37,689 nucleotides of DNA, from the NCBI GenBank assembly GCA_021298655.1, contig JAJTFK010000011.1:1-37689 (forward strand), given 5' to 3'. Positions 8,908 through 15,853 of this stretch are shown here, piece after piece (the first letter of the stretch is position 1; the number at the start of each line of letters is the position of its first letter). The position numbers and the translations under genes were made by a program. The stretch comes from Cryomorphaceae bacterium. GTDB taxonomy: Bacteria; Bacteroidota; Bacteroidia; Flavobacteriales; Schleiferiaceae. The notes under the pieces were generated by a model. It was not told the origin of the DNA, made no database searches, and was given only the letters and a program-made list of their open reading frames with translations.

Positions 8908-9529
8908 GCCAAGACGCAATGCGCTGCCATGCTTCCGGGGCAAGGCCGTGCCCCATGGGTACGGTATGCACGTCTACGGGAGCACCCAGGGCTATCGCCC
9001 GCTCGTAACTGGGCAAGGCCAGTCCAGGGGGAATCACCCCATCTTCGGTTCCAACAACCGCCAAATGCGGAAGTTCCGGATCGGGTTTGCACTCAAACCC
9101 TTCGGTAAACCATTCGGTCGGGGCGTAGCTCGCAACGGCCACACACGCCGAAATAAGCTCGGGGCTGCTCATGGCCAATGCGTTGGCCATAATTCCGCCC
9201 TGCGAAAAGCCAAAAAGAATGGGCCGACATTCGCTGGATTTTAGCAGTTCCTTAAGCCAATCTAAGCTTTCGCGCACCTGAGCAGGGTCGGTGTGGCGAA
9301 CGCCCCGAGCATCAAAATGCAAATCGTACCAAGAATACCCTCCCTGCGCAAGGGGAAATGGAGCCCTTAGGGACCGAACGCACCACGAACTTGGCAGGAG
9401 TCGGGCCAGGCCAAACAAATCCTGTTCGTTACTTCCGTACCCGTGCAAAAACCACAGTTCCCTTTTGGGTTGACCTTCGGCTTCCCGAACGAGTATGTGG
9501 TTGCGCGGGATCACCGTACAATATCCCAA
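8873..9529 (-). CDS. Alpha/beta-hydrolase, phospholipase/carboxylesterase family
   Basis: This 218-residue cytoplasmic serine hydrolase resembles the YpfH/carboxylesterase-2 family. The oxyanion-hole region is LHGYGSNEQDL (about residues 29-39). The nucleophile is Ser109 in GFSQGG. Likely acid and base are Asp163 (VVGTEDGVIP) and His194 (MGHGLAPE). SWYDLHFDARG is the block seen after the first strand in this family. The natural substrate is unknown. It is the last gene of a minus-strand run and overlaps the upstream DUF2452 gene by 19 bases. Its 3' end overlaps the convergent pnuC-like gene by 35 bases. Confidence 0.88.
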   Translation of the reverse strand: MGYCTVIPRNHILVREAEGQPKRELWFLHGYGSNEQDLFGLARLLPSSWCVRSLRAPFPLAQGGYSWYDLHFDARGVRHTDPAQVRESLDWLKELLKSSECRPILFGFSQGGIMANALAMSSPELISACVAVASYAPTEWFTEGFECKPDPELPHLAVVGTEDGVIPPGLALPSYERAIALGAPVDVHTVPMGHGLAPEAWQRIASWLNELDVARNST

Positions 9530-9951
9530 GTCAGGTCCGCGAGCAAGCGGATAGAATGCACAAATTCAAGCGCGGGCCGACGCGAAAGGGTCCATTCTTC
9601 GGGGCTGAGCATGGAAAGAACGTGGTCTCCTTCGGGCCGACGGTACAGGTGATACACGTGGTTAATCACGGGCTTGAAACTCATTTTCGCAGCGTACACC
9701 CACTCCGAGACTTCCCTGCGGCGTTGAATCGCCTTGGCTTGTTCCGCCAGCAATTCCATTTGCTTGCGCAGCAAATCCATTTGCTGGTCGGTCTGGTGCG
9801 CCATCACCTCGAGCGATTGGTGCCGAATCATGCCTTCGTTTGTGGGCACAATGGGCGGAGCGCTCACCGAGTGGGCATAGGGGAGCAGGCCGGGGTTTTG
9901 CGCCACCTTGTCCGCGTCAATGGGGTTCTCGGTAATCGTACGGTTGGGCAT
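9511..9951 (-). CDS. DUF2452 family protein
   Basis: This 146-residue soluble protein matches DUF2452 of Bacteroidota. The N-terminus has NPIDADKVAQNPGLLPYAHSVSAPPI in pieces typical of the family. A coiled-coil-like helix follows (about residues 50-80, QTDQQMDLLRKQMELLAEQAKAI), then VYAAKMSFKPVINHVYHLYRR and HVLSMLSPEEW. The function is not known. It lies 9 bases after the SRPBCC gene and overlaps the esterase by 19 bases, so the three are probably expressed together. Confidence 0.8.
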   Translation of the reverse strand: MPNRTITENPIDADKVAQNPGLLPYAHSVSAPPIVPTNEGMIRHQSLEVMAHQTDQQMDLLRKQMELLAEQAKAIQRRREVSEWVYAAKMSFKPVINHVYHLYRRPEGDHVLSMLSPEEWTLSRRPALEFVHSIRLLADLTWDIVR

Positions 9952-9960
9952 GCCGGTGCA

Positions 9961-10422
9961 TCAAAAGGTGCCGAAAAGGCGCTCGTTGGCCTTCCAACGA
10001 TAGGAGAATATCTGCTCCAGTTTGGGTCGAACGATGAAGGGGTGAACCAGCGTCCCCAGGATACCAAATGGAACTTTGTAGTGAACGACGTCGGTCATCT
10101 TTACGCCTCCGGGAATGGACTCGAAAAAATGCTCGTGATGCCAAATGGCGTACGGACCTACGCGCTGCTCGTCGACAAAATAAGAACCCTCTCGAATGTG
10201 GGTAATTTCCGTCACCCAGGTCATTGGAATGCCCAGCAGGGGAGATACCGTATACTGAATGAACAGCCCGGGGTACATCTTTTCGGGAACCTCACCGTGA
10301 ACCACGAAGCCCAGTTCGTTGGGGGTTATCTCGGCGAGGTTCTTGGGGGACGAAAAAAAGGCCCAGGCTTCCTCGAGCGAAATGGGAAGCGATTGGGTTC
10401 GCTCAATACGGTACATGCCCAT
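9961..10422 (-). CDS. SRPBCC-fold (START-like) ligand-binding protein
   Basis: The 153 residues match the SRPBCC superfamily of hydrophobic-ligand-binding proteins. Typical parts are LPISLEEAWAFFSSPKNLAEITP near the N-terminus, the WVTEITHIREGSYFVDEQ strands, HHEHFFESIPGGVKMTDVVHY, and the final helix HPFIVRPKLEQIFSYRWKAN. Close relatives in the phylum are often labelled cell division inhibitor, without good evidence. The ligand is unknown. An in-frame ATG two codons downstream (MYRIERTQ) is an alternative start. The sequence TTGCTTTG, one mismatch from a -7 box, ends 5 bases before the ATG, so an internal promoter is possible. Confidence 0.8.
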   Translation of the reverse strand: MGMYRIERTQSLPISLEEAWAFFSSPKNLAEITPNELGFVVHGEVPEKMYPGLFIQYTVSPLLGIPMTWVTEITHIREGSYFVDEQRVGPYAIWHHEHFFESIPGGVKMTDVVHYKVPFGILGTLVHPFIVRPKLEQIFSYRWKANERLFGTF

Positions 10423-10439
10423 TTAACCAAAGCAACCGA

Positions 10440-10826
10440 TTAAAGTTCGGCGGCTTCGGGAACCAGAACTTGAAACTTGCCGTCGCGAACCAAAATCAAC
10501 TGATCGTAGCTCAGCGCCGGAGCAGGATTGCGGCGAGTGCCAATAGCTTTTTCGGGCTTGGAAGTTGCGCGATCCGAGGGGCGGGTTAACGCGGATTCGC
10601 TCGCGGTTTTTGACGTTCCGCCCAAGACGACAAAGGCCAAATCAAAATCGGAATACGTGCGCGCAGCATGCTGTACCACCGTCAAACTTAGTCTGTTGCG
10701 TCCAGTAAGTATGTGCGACAGGACAGCACGCGACAGTCCTAAATCTTTAGCTACCGTCCCTGCGCTTCGGTGGGTTCGCTCCATCCAATCCTTAAAACGT
10801 TGATTTTCTGATGGTATGCTTTCCAT
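10440..10826 (-). CDS. Small helix-turn-helix (XRE-like) protein
   Basis: This 128-residue protein has an N-terminal lambda-repressor-like HTH (about residues 8-60). The pattern is TVAKDLGLSRAVLSHILTGRNRLSLTVV, in which SRAVLSHI would be the recognition helix. The middle (about 70-105) is polar and probably disordered. The C-terminal part (SYDQLILVRDGKFQVLVPEA) has no recognised match. It probably regulates transcription, possibly of its own operon (SRPBCC, DUF2452, esterase), but no target is shown. A perfect -7 box lies 4 bases before the ATG. Confidence 0.68.
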   Translation of the reverse strand: MESIPSENQRFKDWMERTHRSAGTVAKDLGLSRAVLSHILTGRNRLSLTVVQHAARTYSDFDLAFVVLGGTSKTASESALTRPSDRATSKPEKAIGTRRNPAPALSYDQLILVRDGKFQVLVPEAAEL

Positions 10827-10830
10827 ACCG

Positions 10831-10838
10831 CAAAGTTA
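10831..10838 (-). promoter_or_regulatory. Predicted -7 box (TAACTTTG) for the HTH-SRPBCC-DUF2452-esterase run
   Basis: This is an exact TAnnTTTG on the minus strand. It is separated from the ATG at 10826 by four bases (CGGT). The first three bases of the box are the TAA stop codon of the upstream phosphatase gene, so the promoter is built into that gene's end. Confidence 0.6.
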
Positions 10839-11783
10839 CAATTCGTATACAACGTTTACAATTGATTCACCATTTGTTGAAAAGTATTCCACCATAAGTT
10901 TCCCCTTTGAAACGGTTACCAGGGTAAAATGCGGCTCGTTGATGGGTTGACCGACCAAGGTCGTGTTGGTTTCCACCTCGGGACTTCGCGGAGGGAATAC
11001 CTTAGATGTGAGCGGTGACGAGCAGACTTCGATGAATTCCGTACCGCGGTGGACAAGCACCTCGACTTCGCCGTGGTGGCGGTCACCAGTTAAAAAAACC
11101 ACCCGTCCCGGAAACCGCGCGCACCGGTCCAGTAGGTCCAGTCGCTCTGCCGGGTAGCGAATCATGTTCTCAAAGGACTCTGCGAGGTTGAGAACCTGAG
11201 AACCTACCGCAACAAAGACCACGTCCGCATCCTTGTGCGTCTCCAGTTCAGAAGAAAGCCAGTTCAATTGATCCGATCCGAGTACGTGCGTGCCCACTGG
11301 CCCCCGGTGCGTCCGGTCGTCAAGGGCAATAAACAGCGCATTTTCTCTGCGTTCGGACCACCGGATATCCCCGTATTCCGCCAGCCTAAAGGGAGTCTGG
11401 GCAAAAACCGAGGTAAAAATTCGGGCACTCACCTCCTTCAAGGCATACGTGGAATCGGCATCGTTCGGGCCAAAATCATGATCGTCCCAAATGGCGCGCT
11501 GCGGAACGGACTTCATCATTTCGGCAAGCGGAGGACTTGCCAATCGCCGACTCCAGTTTTGGGCCATGCGCGTGCTGTCGTTCCATTCGCCCGAGGTGTA
11601 GTAGGTGTTGTCCCCAAGCCAAAGAAAAAAATCGGGATTTTTCTTTTGAATACTTGTGAAAATCGCCTCACGTGCGGGGTCGTTTAACTCAGCGCAACTT
11701 CCCATAGCAAATCGCAGCACTTGAGCGTGGGCCAATGGAGGAACAAGCCCCAAAAAGACAAGCGTCAGAATACGGTATAACAT
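10836..11783 (-). CDS. PhoD-like metallophosphatase, secreted
   Basis: This 315-residue protein has a signal peptide (MLYRILTLVFLGL... AHAQ), so it acts in the periplasm or outside the cell. It belongs to the PhoD-like phosphatase/phosphodiesterase group with a metallophosphoesterase fold. Metal-site motifs are RFAMGSCAE near the mature N-terminus, FLWLGDNTYY, IWDDHDFGPND and FLTGDRHHGE. Substrates in this group include phosphodiesters of lipids or teichoic acids; the real one here is unknown. It is divergent from the M14 peptidase gene across a 40-base gap that must hold both promoters. Confidence 0.87.
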   Translation of the reverse strand: MLYRILTLVFLGLVPPLAHAQVLRFAMGSCAELNDPAREAIFTSIQKKNPDFFLWLGDNTYYTSGEWNDSTRMAQNWSRRLASPPLAEMMKSVPQRAIWDDHDFGPNDADSTYALKEVSARIFTSVFAQTPFRLAEYGDIRWSERRENALFIALDDRTHRGPVGTHVLGSDQLNWLSSELETHKDADVVFVAVGSQVLNLAESFENMIRYPAERLDLLDRCARFPGRVVFLTGDRHHGEVEVLVHRGTEFIEVCSSPLTSKVFPPRSPEVETNTTLVGQPINEPHFTLVTVSKGKLMVEYFSTNGESIVNVVYEL

Positions 11784-11810
11784 GGACGTAAGTTACTTCG
11801 GTAGCTAACG

Positions 11811-11818
11811 TATTTTTG
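11811..11818 (+). promoter_or_regulatory. Predicted -7 box (TATTTTTG) for the M14 peptidase gene
   Basis: This is an exact TAnnTTTG, with five bases (GCAGC) before the GTG start at 11824. It supports the GTG as the true start and predicts a leaderless transcript. Confidence 0.58.
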
Positions 11819-11823
11819 GCAGC

Positions 11824-12876
11824 GTGCGTTACCAAAACTTTAGCATTCGCCTCAAGCAGCTTACCGAGGCAGCTGAACGCGGCGGTTGGTCCCTCGAGGA
11901 CCTGAATCGCGGGAGCGCTCGTCCATTTTGGGTTGCCACACACCCGCATGCTGTTGGGGCTCCCAATCGAATCGCGTGGTCCTTCATGCACGGCAACGAA
12001 CCCACGGGATTTGAGGCGCTGCTTGCGTTTATGGCGCAAGGTGCCCCACGGAACAATTGGACCTTGGTGCCCCTGGTGAATCCGACCGGTATTGATCGGT
12101 TTACCCGACTAACGGTGGACGGGGTTGACCTGAATCGCTGCGCCCGCATAACCGGTCCCGAGGAATCGGATCACCTCAAATCGGTGCTGCAGCGTGCGCC
12201 GTTTGAGCTTGCCCTGAATTTACACGACCAGCGAAGCATTTTTCATCCACGCGGACAATCCATCCCGAGTACCTTGAGCGTATTGGCACCGAGGGCGTTG
12301 ATCCAGGGTAAAGAATTTGTTCCGCAGCGCGCTAAGGAATGGGCGGGCTTGCTTAGCCAGGCGGTGGCAACCTTAGAGCCGGATTGGGGTTACGCGCGGT
12401 TTGACGACCAGTACTATCCGGAAGCCTTTGGAGAATGGACTCAGGAACTGGGCATTCCGACGGTAACCGTTGAAACGGGTGTGTCTCTCGGCGATTACGG
12501 CCGTACGAACATTGCGCGTCACCTTGCACGGGCACTTACGGTATTGGACCACACCCGGAAGCCGCTTAAAGAACACGCGGCTGGCTACGAGGCCTTGAAC
12601 GCCAATGAGTCTACGGGAATAGATTTGCTTCTGGAATCACCGTCCTGCCAAAGTTTTTGGAGGGTAGTGGAAGAGGTCCAGCCCGAGCTTGGCTACCGGT
12701 GGGGCATAGCAAGGTATTCCCCGGAAACGTCCGGAAGCGTGGTGGCCTATCAGCGCATTTTTATGGAATCCGAAGCGCACCTCAGCCTAAATGCTCGGGA
12801 TTTCTGGACCTCTTCAGCCCTTTACGCCAGCGCTTCTGAAGGGCTTCGGTCCTTTGCTGTCGGACTTCCCAGGTAG
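11824..12876 (+). CDS. M14-family zinc carboxypeptidase-like protein
   Basis: The 350 residues, with a GTG start, show the M14 metallopeptidase / succinylglutamate desuccinylase fold. Zinc ligands would be His56 and Glu59 in MHGNEPTG and His134 in LNLHDQR. Glu217 in VTVETG is the likely catalytic general base. NPTGIDRFTR and DGVDLNR are the usual substrate-carboxylate segments. No signal peptide is present, so it is probably cytoplasmic and may act on peptides or N-acyl amino acids. The last third (about residues 255-350) is not conserved enough for me to place. Its 3' end overlaps the convergent ssb gene by 55 bases. Confidence 0.85.
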   Translation: MRYQNFSIRLKQLTEAAERGGWSLEDLNRGSARPFWVATHPHAVGAPNRIAWSFMHGNEPTGFEALLAFMAQGAPRNNWTLVPLVNPTGIDRFTRLTVDGVDLNRCARITGPEESDHLKSVLQRAPFELALNLHDQRSIFHPRGQSIPSTLSVLAPRALIQGKEFVPQRAKEWAGLLSQAVATLEPDWGYARFDDQYYPEAFGEWTQELGIPTVTVETGVSLGDYGRTNIARHLARALTVLDHTRKPLKEHAAGYEALNANESTGIDLLLESPSCQSFWRVVEEVQPELGYRWGIARYSPETSGSVVAYQRIFMESEAHLSLNARDFWTSSALYASASEGLRSFAVGLPR

Positions 12877-13184
12877 GTAAAGTCCCGCGCGATAACCTCC
12901 GTTTTCGTGACGCTTTGCTGCTCGCTGTTGGTGTAGGTCGTGTAGGATAAGCTGCCCTCGACCGCGCACAAATCTCCTTTTTTAAGAAGTTTTCCGGCCC
13001 GAACCGCCAACTTGTTAAACATTACGAGCTGATGCCAGGTAGTGCGGTCTTCGTACGTGCCCGCGGCATTCTTAACTCGGTCGTGCGTGGCAATAGAGCA
13101 GCGCAGGCGAACCACCTCGTTCTCGAAGTTCTTGATTTCGGGGTCCTGCCCCAAGTAACCAATAAGCTGAATTTTGTTTTTCAT
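12822..13184 (-). CDS. ssb: Single-stranded DNA-binding protein, short form without acidic tail
   Basis: The 120 residues form a single OB-fold of the SSB type. Key parts are IQLIGYLGQDPEIKNF, RLRCSIATHD, TTWHQLVMFNKLAVRAGKLLKKGD and VEGSLSYTTYTN. Canonical SSBs end in a flexible linker and an acidic tip of the DDIPF type that recruits partner proteins. Here the chain ends about 15 residues after the fold, in KDRSPSEALA, with no such tip. It may therefore be a secondary SSB rather than the main replication protein. It is transcribed away from the zinc-ribbon gene across a 193-base spacer and overlaps the M14 gene at its 3' end. Confidence 0.9.
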   Translation of the reverse strand: MKNKIQLIGYLGQDPEIKNFENEVVRLRCSIATHDRVKNAAGTYEDRTTWHQLVMFNKLAVRAGKLLKKGDLCAVEGSLSYTTYTNSEQQSVTKTEVIARDFTYLGSPTAKDRSPSEALA

Positions 13185-13340
13185 AGTTTATACAAATGTT
13201 GATTAAGTTGAACGCAGCAAACTTGATGCGAAACAAGCCCATTAGTCGGTTATAAACGTATGATTGGGAATTTATTAACTTTTTGTTGATTACTCGTTTT
13301 GGTGCAAAATATATACAGATGTTTACATAAATTCGGAACC

Positions 13341-13354
13341 GTTACGCAAGTAAC
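13341..13354 (+). other. Perfect short hairpin GTTAC-GCAA-GTAAC in the ssb / zinc-ribbon spacer
   Basis: The 193-base spacer 13185-13377 is AT-rich and must hold promoters for both divergent genes, but I see no exact TAnnTTTG there. It contains one perfect inverted repeat with five-base arms and a GCAA loop (a GNRA-type tetraloop if transcribed), 23 bases before the zinc-ribbon ATG. It could be a leader RNA hairpin or an operator. The bases after it are an A-rich leader. Confidence 0.35.
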
Positions 13355-13377
13355 AAATTAACCTAATAAATAAAAAC

Positions 13378-13755
13378 ATGAATAGAAAAGCTTCCCGTTT
13401 CTGCCTGAATTGCGGCCTTCCTGTTTTCGGTCGCGCCGACAAGAAGTACTGCGACGACCACTGCCGCAACGACTTCCACAACAGCCAAGCCGTGACCAAC
13501 TCTCGGCTCACGCGCTCGGCCCATAAAAACCTCCGACGCAACTACGAAATCCTTTCGGGTGTGGTTGAGGCGGGTATTTGTGAGATAGCCAAGGACGAAC
13601 TGCTGGTGTACGGATTCACGACCAAGCCGATTACCGAAATGGAGCTTCGCGAAGACGGAACCATGATCTACGGAATCTACGACATTCACTACTTCGAGAA
13701 AGCCAATCGGATGATTGAGGTCTATCGGAAGTCCGACTTGCCGCAGTATTGGTAG
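13378..13755 (+). CDS. Small zinc-ribbon protein, function unknown
   Basis: This 125-residue protein has an N-terminal zinc ribbon with cysteines 9, 12, 25 and 29 (FCLNCG and KKYCDDHC). The HCRNDFHN continuation recalls DUF2116-like ribbons. The rest (about residues 45-125) is a helical-then-beta segment (NYEILSGVVE, LLVYGFTTKPITEM, YGIYDIHYF, IEVYRKSDLP) with no domain I can name. It starts after an A-rich leader, as often seen for well expressed genes in this phylum. Nucleic-acid binding is possible from the ribbon, but not shown. Confidence 0.78.
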   Translation: MNRKASRFCLNCGLPVFGRADKKYCDDHCRNDFHNSQAVTNSRLTRSAHKNLRRNYEILSGVVEAGICEIAKDELLVYGFTTKPITEMELREDGTMIYGIYDIHYFEKANRMIEVYRKSDLPQYW

Positions 13756-13762
13756 CTAAACC

Positions 13763-13770
13763 TACCTTTG
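13763..13770 (+). promoter_or_regulatory. Predicted -7 box (TACCTTTG) for the flavoprotein gene
   Basis: This is an exact TAnnTTTG, eight bases after the previous stop codon and five bases (GCGCT) before the ATG at 13776. It supports that ATG over the in-frame TTG at 13749 and predicts a leaderless message. Confidence 0.6.
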
Positions 13771-13775
13771 GCGCT

Positions 13776-15011
13776 ATGGCAAAGCGCTTTGTGGTAATCG
13801 GAGGAGGGGCTGCGGGCTTTTTTGCTGCGGTAGCAGCAGCTGAAGCCAATCCAGAAGCACAGGTTGTTTTGCTCGAAAAATCCGCGCAATTCCTTGGAAA
13901 GGTTCGGATTTCGGGAGGAGGTCGGTGCAACGTTACCCATGCGTGCTTTGATCCGCGCGATTTAGTGGAGTTTTACCCAAGGGGCGGGCAGGAATTGCTT
14001 GGCCCCTTTACTCGTTTTGCCTGCGGCGATACCATGGAATGGTTCGAAGACCGCGGCGTTGCGCTAAAGGTGGAGGAAGATGGCCGAGTTTTTCCGACCA
14101 GCGATCAATCGGAGACCATTGTAGATTGCCTCATGGGCATGGCTGAAGCGTCTGGCGTTCGCTGCTCCCTTCATTCGGGAATAAAACGGGTTGAGCCCGG
14201 GCAGGATGGAACGTGGACGGTTTTCCTGGAAAACGGTGATCAGGTTGGGGCGGATGCGGTGCTTTTCGCGCCGGGCGCGAGCAAGCGCATTTGGGATTCC
14301 CTCGAGGACCTAGGCCATCGAATTATACCCCCGGTTCCGTCGCTGTTCACTTTTAACATCCGCGATCCGCGCATTGCGGAGTTGGCGGGCGTTTCGGTTT
14401 CGAATGTTCGCGTTACGGTTCCCGTTGGCGGCCTAGAGACGGAGGGGCCGATGCTTATCACTCACTGGGGACTCAGCGGGCCTGCGGTACTGAAGATGAG
14501 CGCCTTTGGCGCTCGGTGGATGGCGGATCAGGATCACCGCTTTACGGTTTTTGTGAACTGGCTTCCGCAGTTCGACACCGCCGATGAGCTTTTGGACGCC
14601 TTGAATGCCCTTCGCAAGGACGCATCCCATCAGCGCAAACGCGTCCTTTCCAATGCCTTGTTTGGTATTCCGCTTCGCCTTTGGCGGAACCTGGGAATGT
14701 TTGCGCGCATTCCCGAATCCGCAAACTGGTCGGACCTGAGCAAGCCCCAGCTTCGAAAGTGGGCCGAGGTGCTCACGGAGTCTGCATTTTCGGTTGTGGG
14801 CAAGTCGACCCATAAGGATGAGTTTGTGACGGCAGGCGGCGTCGCCCTGAACGAGGTTTCGTTTGCAACCATGGAAAGCCGCCTGCATCCGGGGCTGTAT
14901 TTCGCGGGGGAAGTGCTGGATATTGATGCACTCACGGGCGGATTCAACTTCCAAGCAGCCTGGACTACGGGGTGGATTGCGGGGCACGCAATGGCTGGGG
15001 CGCCGATCTAA
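13776..15011 (+). CDS. HI0933/YhiN-family FAD-dependent oxidoreductase
   Basis: This 411-residue flavoprotein belongs to the HI0933 (TIGR00275, BaiN/YhiN-like) family. The N-terminal dinucleotide-binding loop is VIGGGAAGFFAA (residues 7-18). The family signature SGGGRCNVTH lies at residues 46-55. The C-terminal FAD-contacting segment is FAGEVLDIDALTGGFNFQAAW. The middle inserted domain includes LFTFNIRDPRI and GPMLITHWGLSGPAVL, also typical. The substrate and physiological role are unknown for most members. An in-frame TTG 27 bases upstream lies before the promoter box, and the ATG fits the family start (MAKRFVVIGG). Confidence 0.9.
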   Translation: MAKRFVVIGGGAAGFFAAVAAAEANPEAQVVLLEKSAQFLGKVRISGGGRCNVTHACFDPRDLVEFYPRGGQELLGPFTRFACGDTMEWFEDRGVALKVEEDGRVFPTSDQSETIVDCLMGMAEASGVRCSLHSGIKRVEPGQDGTWTVFLENGDQVGADAVLFAPGASKRIWDSLEDLGHRIIPPVPSLFTFNIRDPRIAELAGVSVSNVRVTVPVGGLETEGPMLITHWGLSGPAVLKMSAFGARWMADQDHRFTVFVNWLPQFDTADELLDALNALRKDASHQRKRVLSNALFGIPLRLWRNLGMFARIPESANWSDLSKPQLRKWAEVLTESAFSVVGKSTHKDEFVTAGGVALNEVSFATMESRLHPGLYFAGEVLDIDALTGGFNFQAAWTTGWIAGHAMAGAPI

Positions 15012-15017
15012 AAAAAA

Positions 15018-15058
15018 TTTGCCCTAATTCATTTTACTAACTATATTAGCATACTAAT
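15018..15058 (+). promoter_or_regulatory. Promoter with overlapping palindromic operator for the LexA-like repressor and dinB
   Basis: A TTTG (15018-15021) is followed after 20 bases by TATATTAG (15042-15049), one mismatch from TAnnTTTG; this is a good Bacteroidota promoter 18 bases before the ATG. The -7 box sits inside the inverted repeat CTAA-CTATA-TTAG (15037-15049). A second inverted repeat, TTAG-CATA-CTAA (15046-15057), shares its middle arm. Another CTAA lies at 15024-15027. A repressor bound here would cover the promoter, which suggests autoregulation by the gene that follows. Confidence 0.6.
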
Positions 15059-15067
15059 TTTAAATGT

Positions 15068-15847
15068 ATGGCACTCGCGGAGCAAATTAAAAAATACCGA
15101 AAAGCAAAGGGCTGGACCCAGGCTCAGTTGGCCGATCGATTGGGCTTAAGTCGCGCTCAGGTTGGATCCTACGAGGAGGGAAGGGCAGAGCCTCGACTCG
15201 ATTCATTAAAGGCCATGGCGCAGCTTTTCGGCTGCAGTATTGATGCCCTGGTTTCGGGAGATGGCCGCGCTCCCCAAGAGCTTTCGGGGCAGCGCCTTCG
15301 GGTACTCACGGTGGCGGTGGACCCCAAGGAGGGACGCGAGCGGGTTACGGTTGTTCCCGTTAAGGCTGCGGCAGGTTACCTCGGGGGCTATGGAGATCTT
15401 GATTTTATTGAGGCATTGCCGCAATTTGCCCTACCGCTTCCGGAGTTTGCTCACGAAGAAACGCGCAGGGTGTTTCAAATCCAGGGAGACAGTATGCTTC
15501 CGGTTTTGCCTGGGTCCTATGTGATTTCAAGCTACGTACAGGATTGGCGGAGTATTAAGACCAACGAATGCTACGTGTTCTTGACCCAGGAACAGGGCGT
15601 GGTCTTTAAGCGCGCCGTAAACAGGATTGAGGCGTCGGGGCATGTGGATTTAGTCTCCGACAATCCGATTTATGAACCGTACTCCGTTCACGTAGATGAT
15701 TTAATTGAGGTCTGGAAGGTACAGGGATTCATTCAGCTTGACCTCAACGCTCGCCCCAGCATGGATCAAGTAATTCTTGCGCGCTTGGAGAATCTTCAAA
15801 GCGAAGTTCACGCGCTGCGGCGCTCGCTGAATCAGCATGTAGCTTGA
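15068..15847 (+). CDS. LexA/CI-like self-cleaving repressor (XRE HTH + S24 peptidase)
   Basis: The 259 residues combine an N-terminal XRE helix-turn-helix (about residues 5-62, TQAQLADRLGLSRAQVGSYEEG) with a C-terminal S24/LexA-type peptidase. The catalytic pair is Ser142 (QGDSMLP) and Lys181 (GVVFKRAV). The predicted self-cleavage bond is Ala102-Gly103 in KAAAGYLGGYGD, at the usual distance before the serine. All parts needed for RecA-stimulated autocleavage are present. The HTH is of phage-repressor rather than classical LexA type. A C-terminal helix (about 235-259) may aid dimerisation. dinB begins 6 bases after its stop, so it probably represses its own operon and releases it after DNA damage. 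Confidence 0.9.
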   Translation: MALAEQIKKYRKAKGWTQAQLADRLGLSRAQVGSYEEGRAEPRLDSLKAMAQLFGCSIDALVSGDGRAPQELSGQRLRVLTVAVDPKEGRERVTVVPVKAAAGYLGGYGDLDFIEALPQFALPLPEFAHEETRRVFQIQGDSMLPVLPGSYVISSYVQDWRSIKTNECYVFLTQEQGVVFKRAVNRIEASGHVDLVSDNPIYEPYSVHVDDLIEVWKVQGFIQLDLNARPSMDQVILARLENLQSEVHALRRSLNQHVA

Positions 15848-15853
15848 TGCATT

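Noticed and set aside
9358-10443. A 361-codon plus-strand frame opposite the esterase, DUF2452 and SRPBCC genes.
   Set aside because: It crosses three recognisable minus-strand genes and has no family match or plausible start signal.
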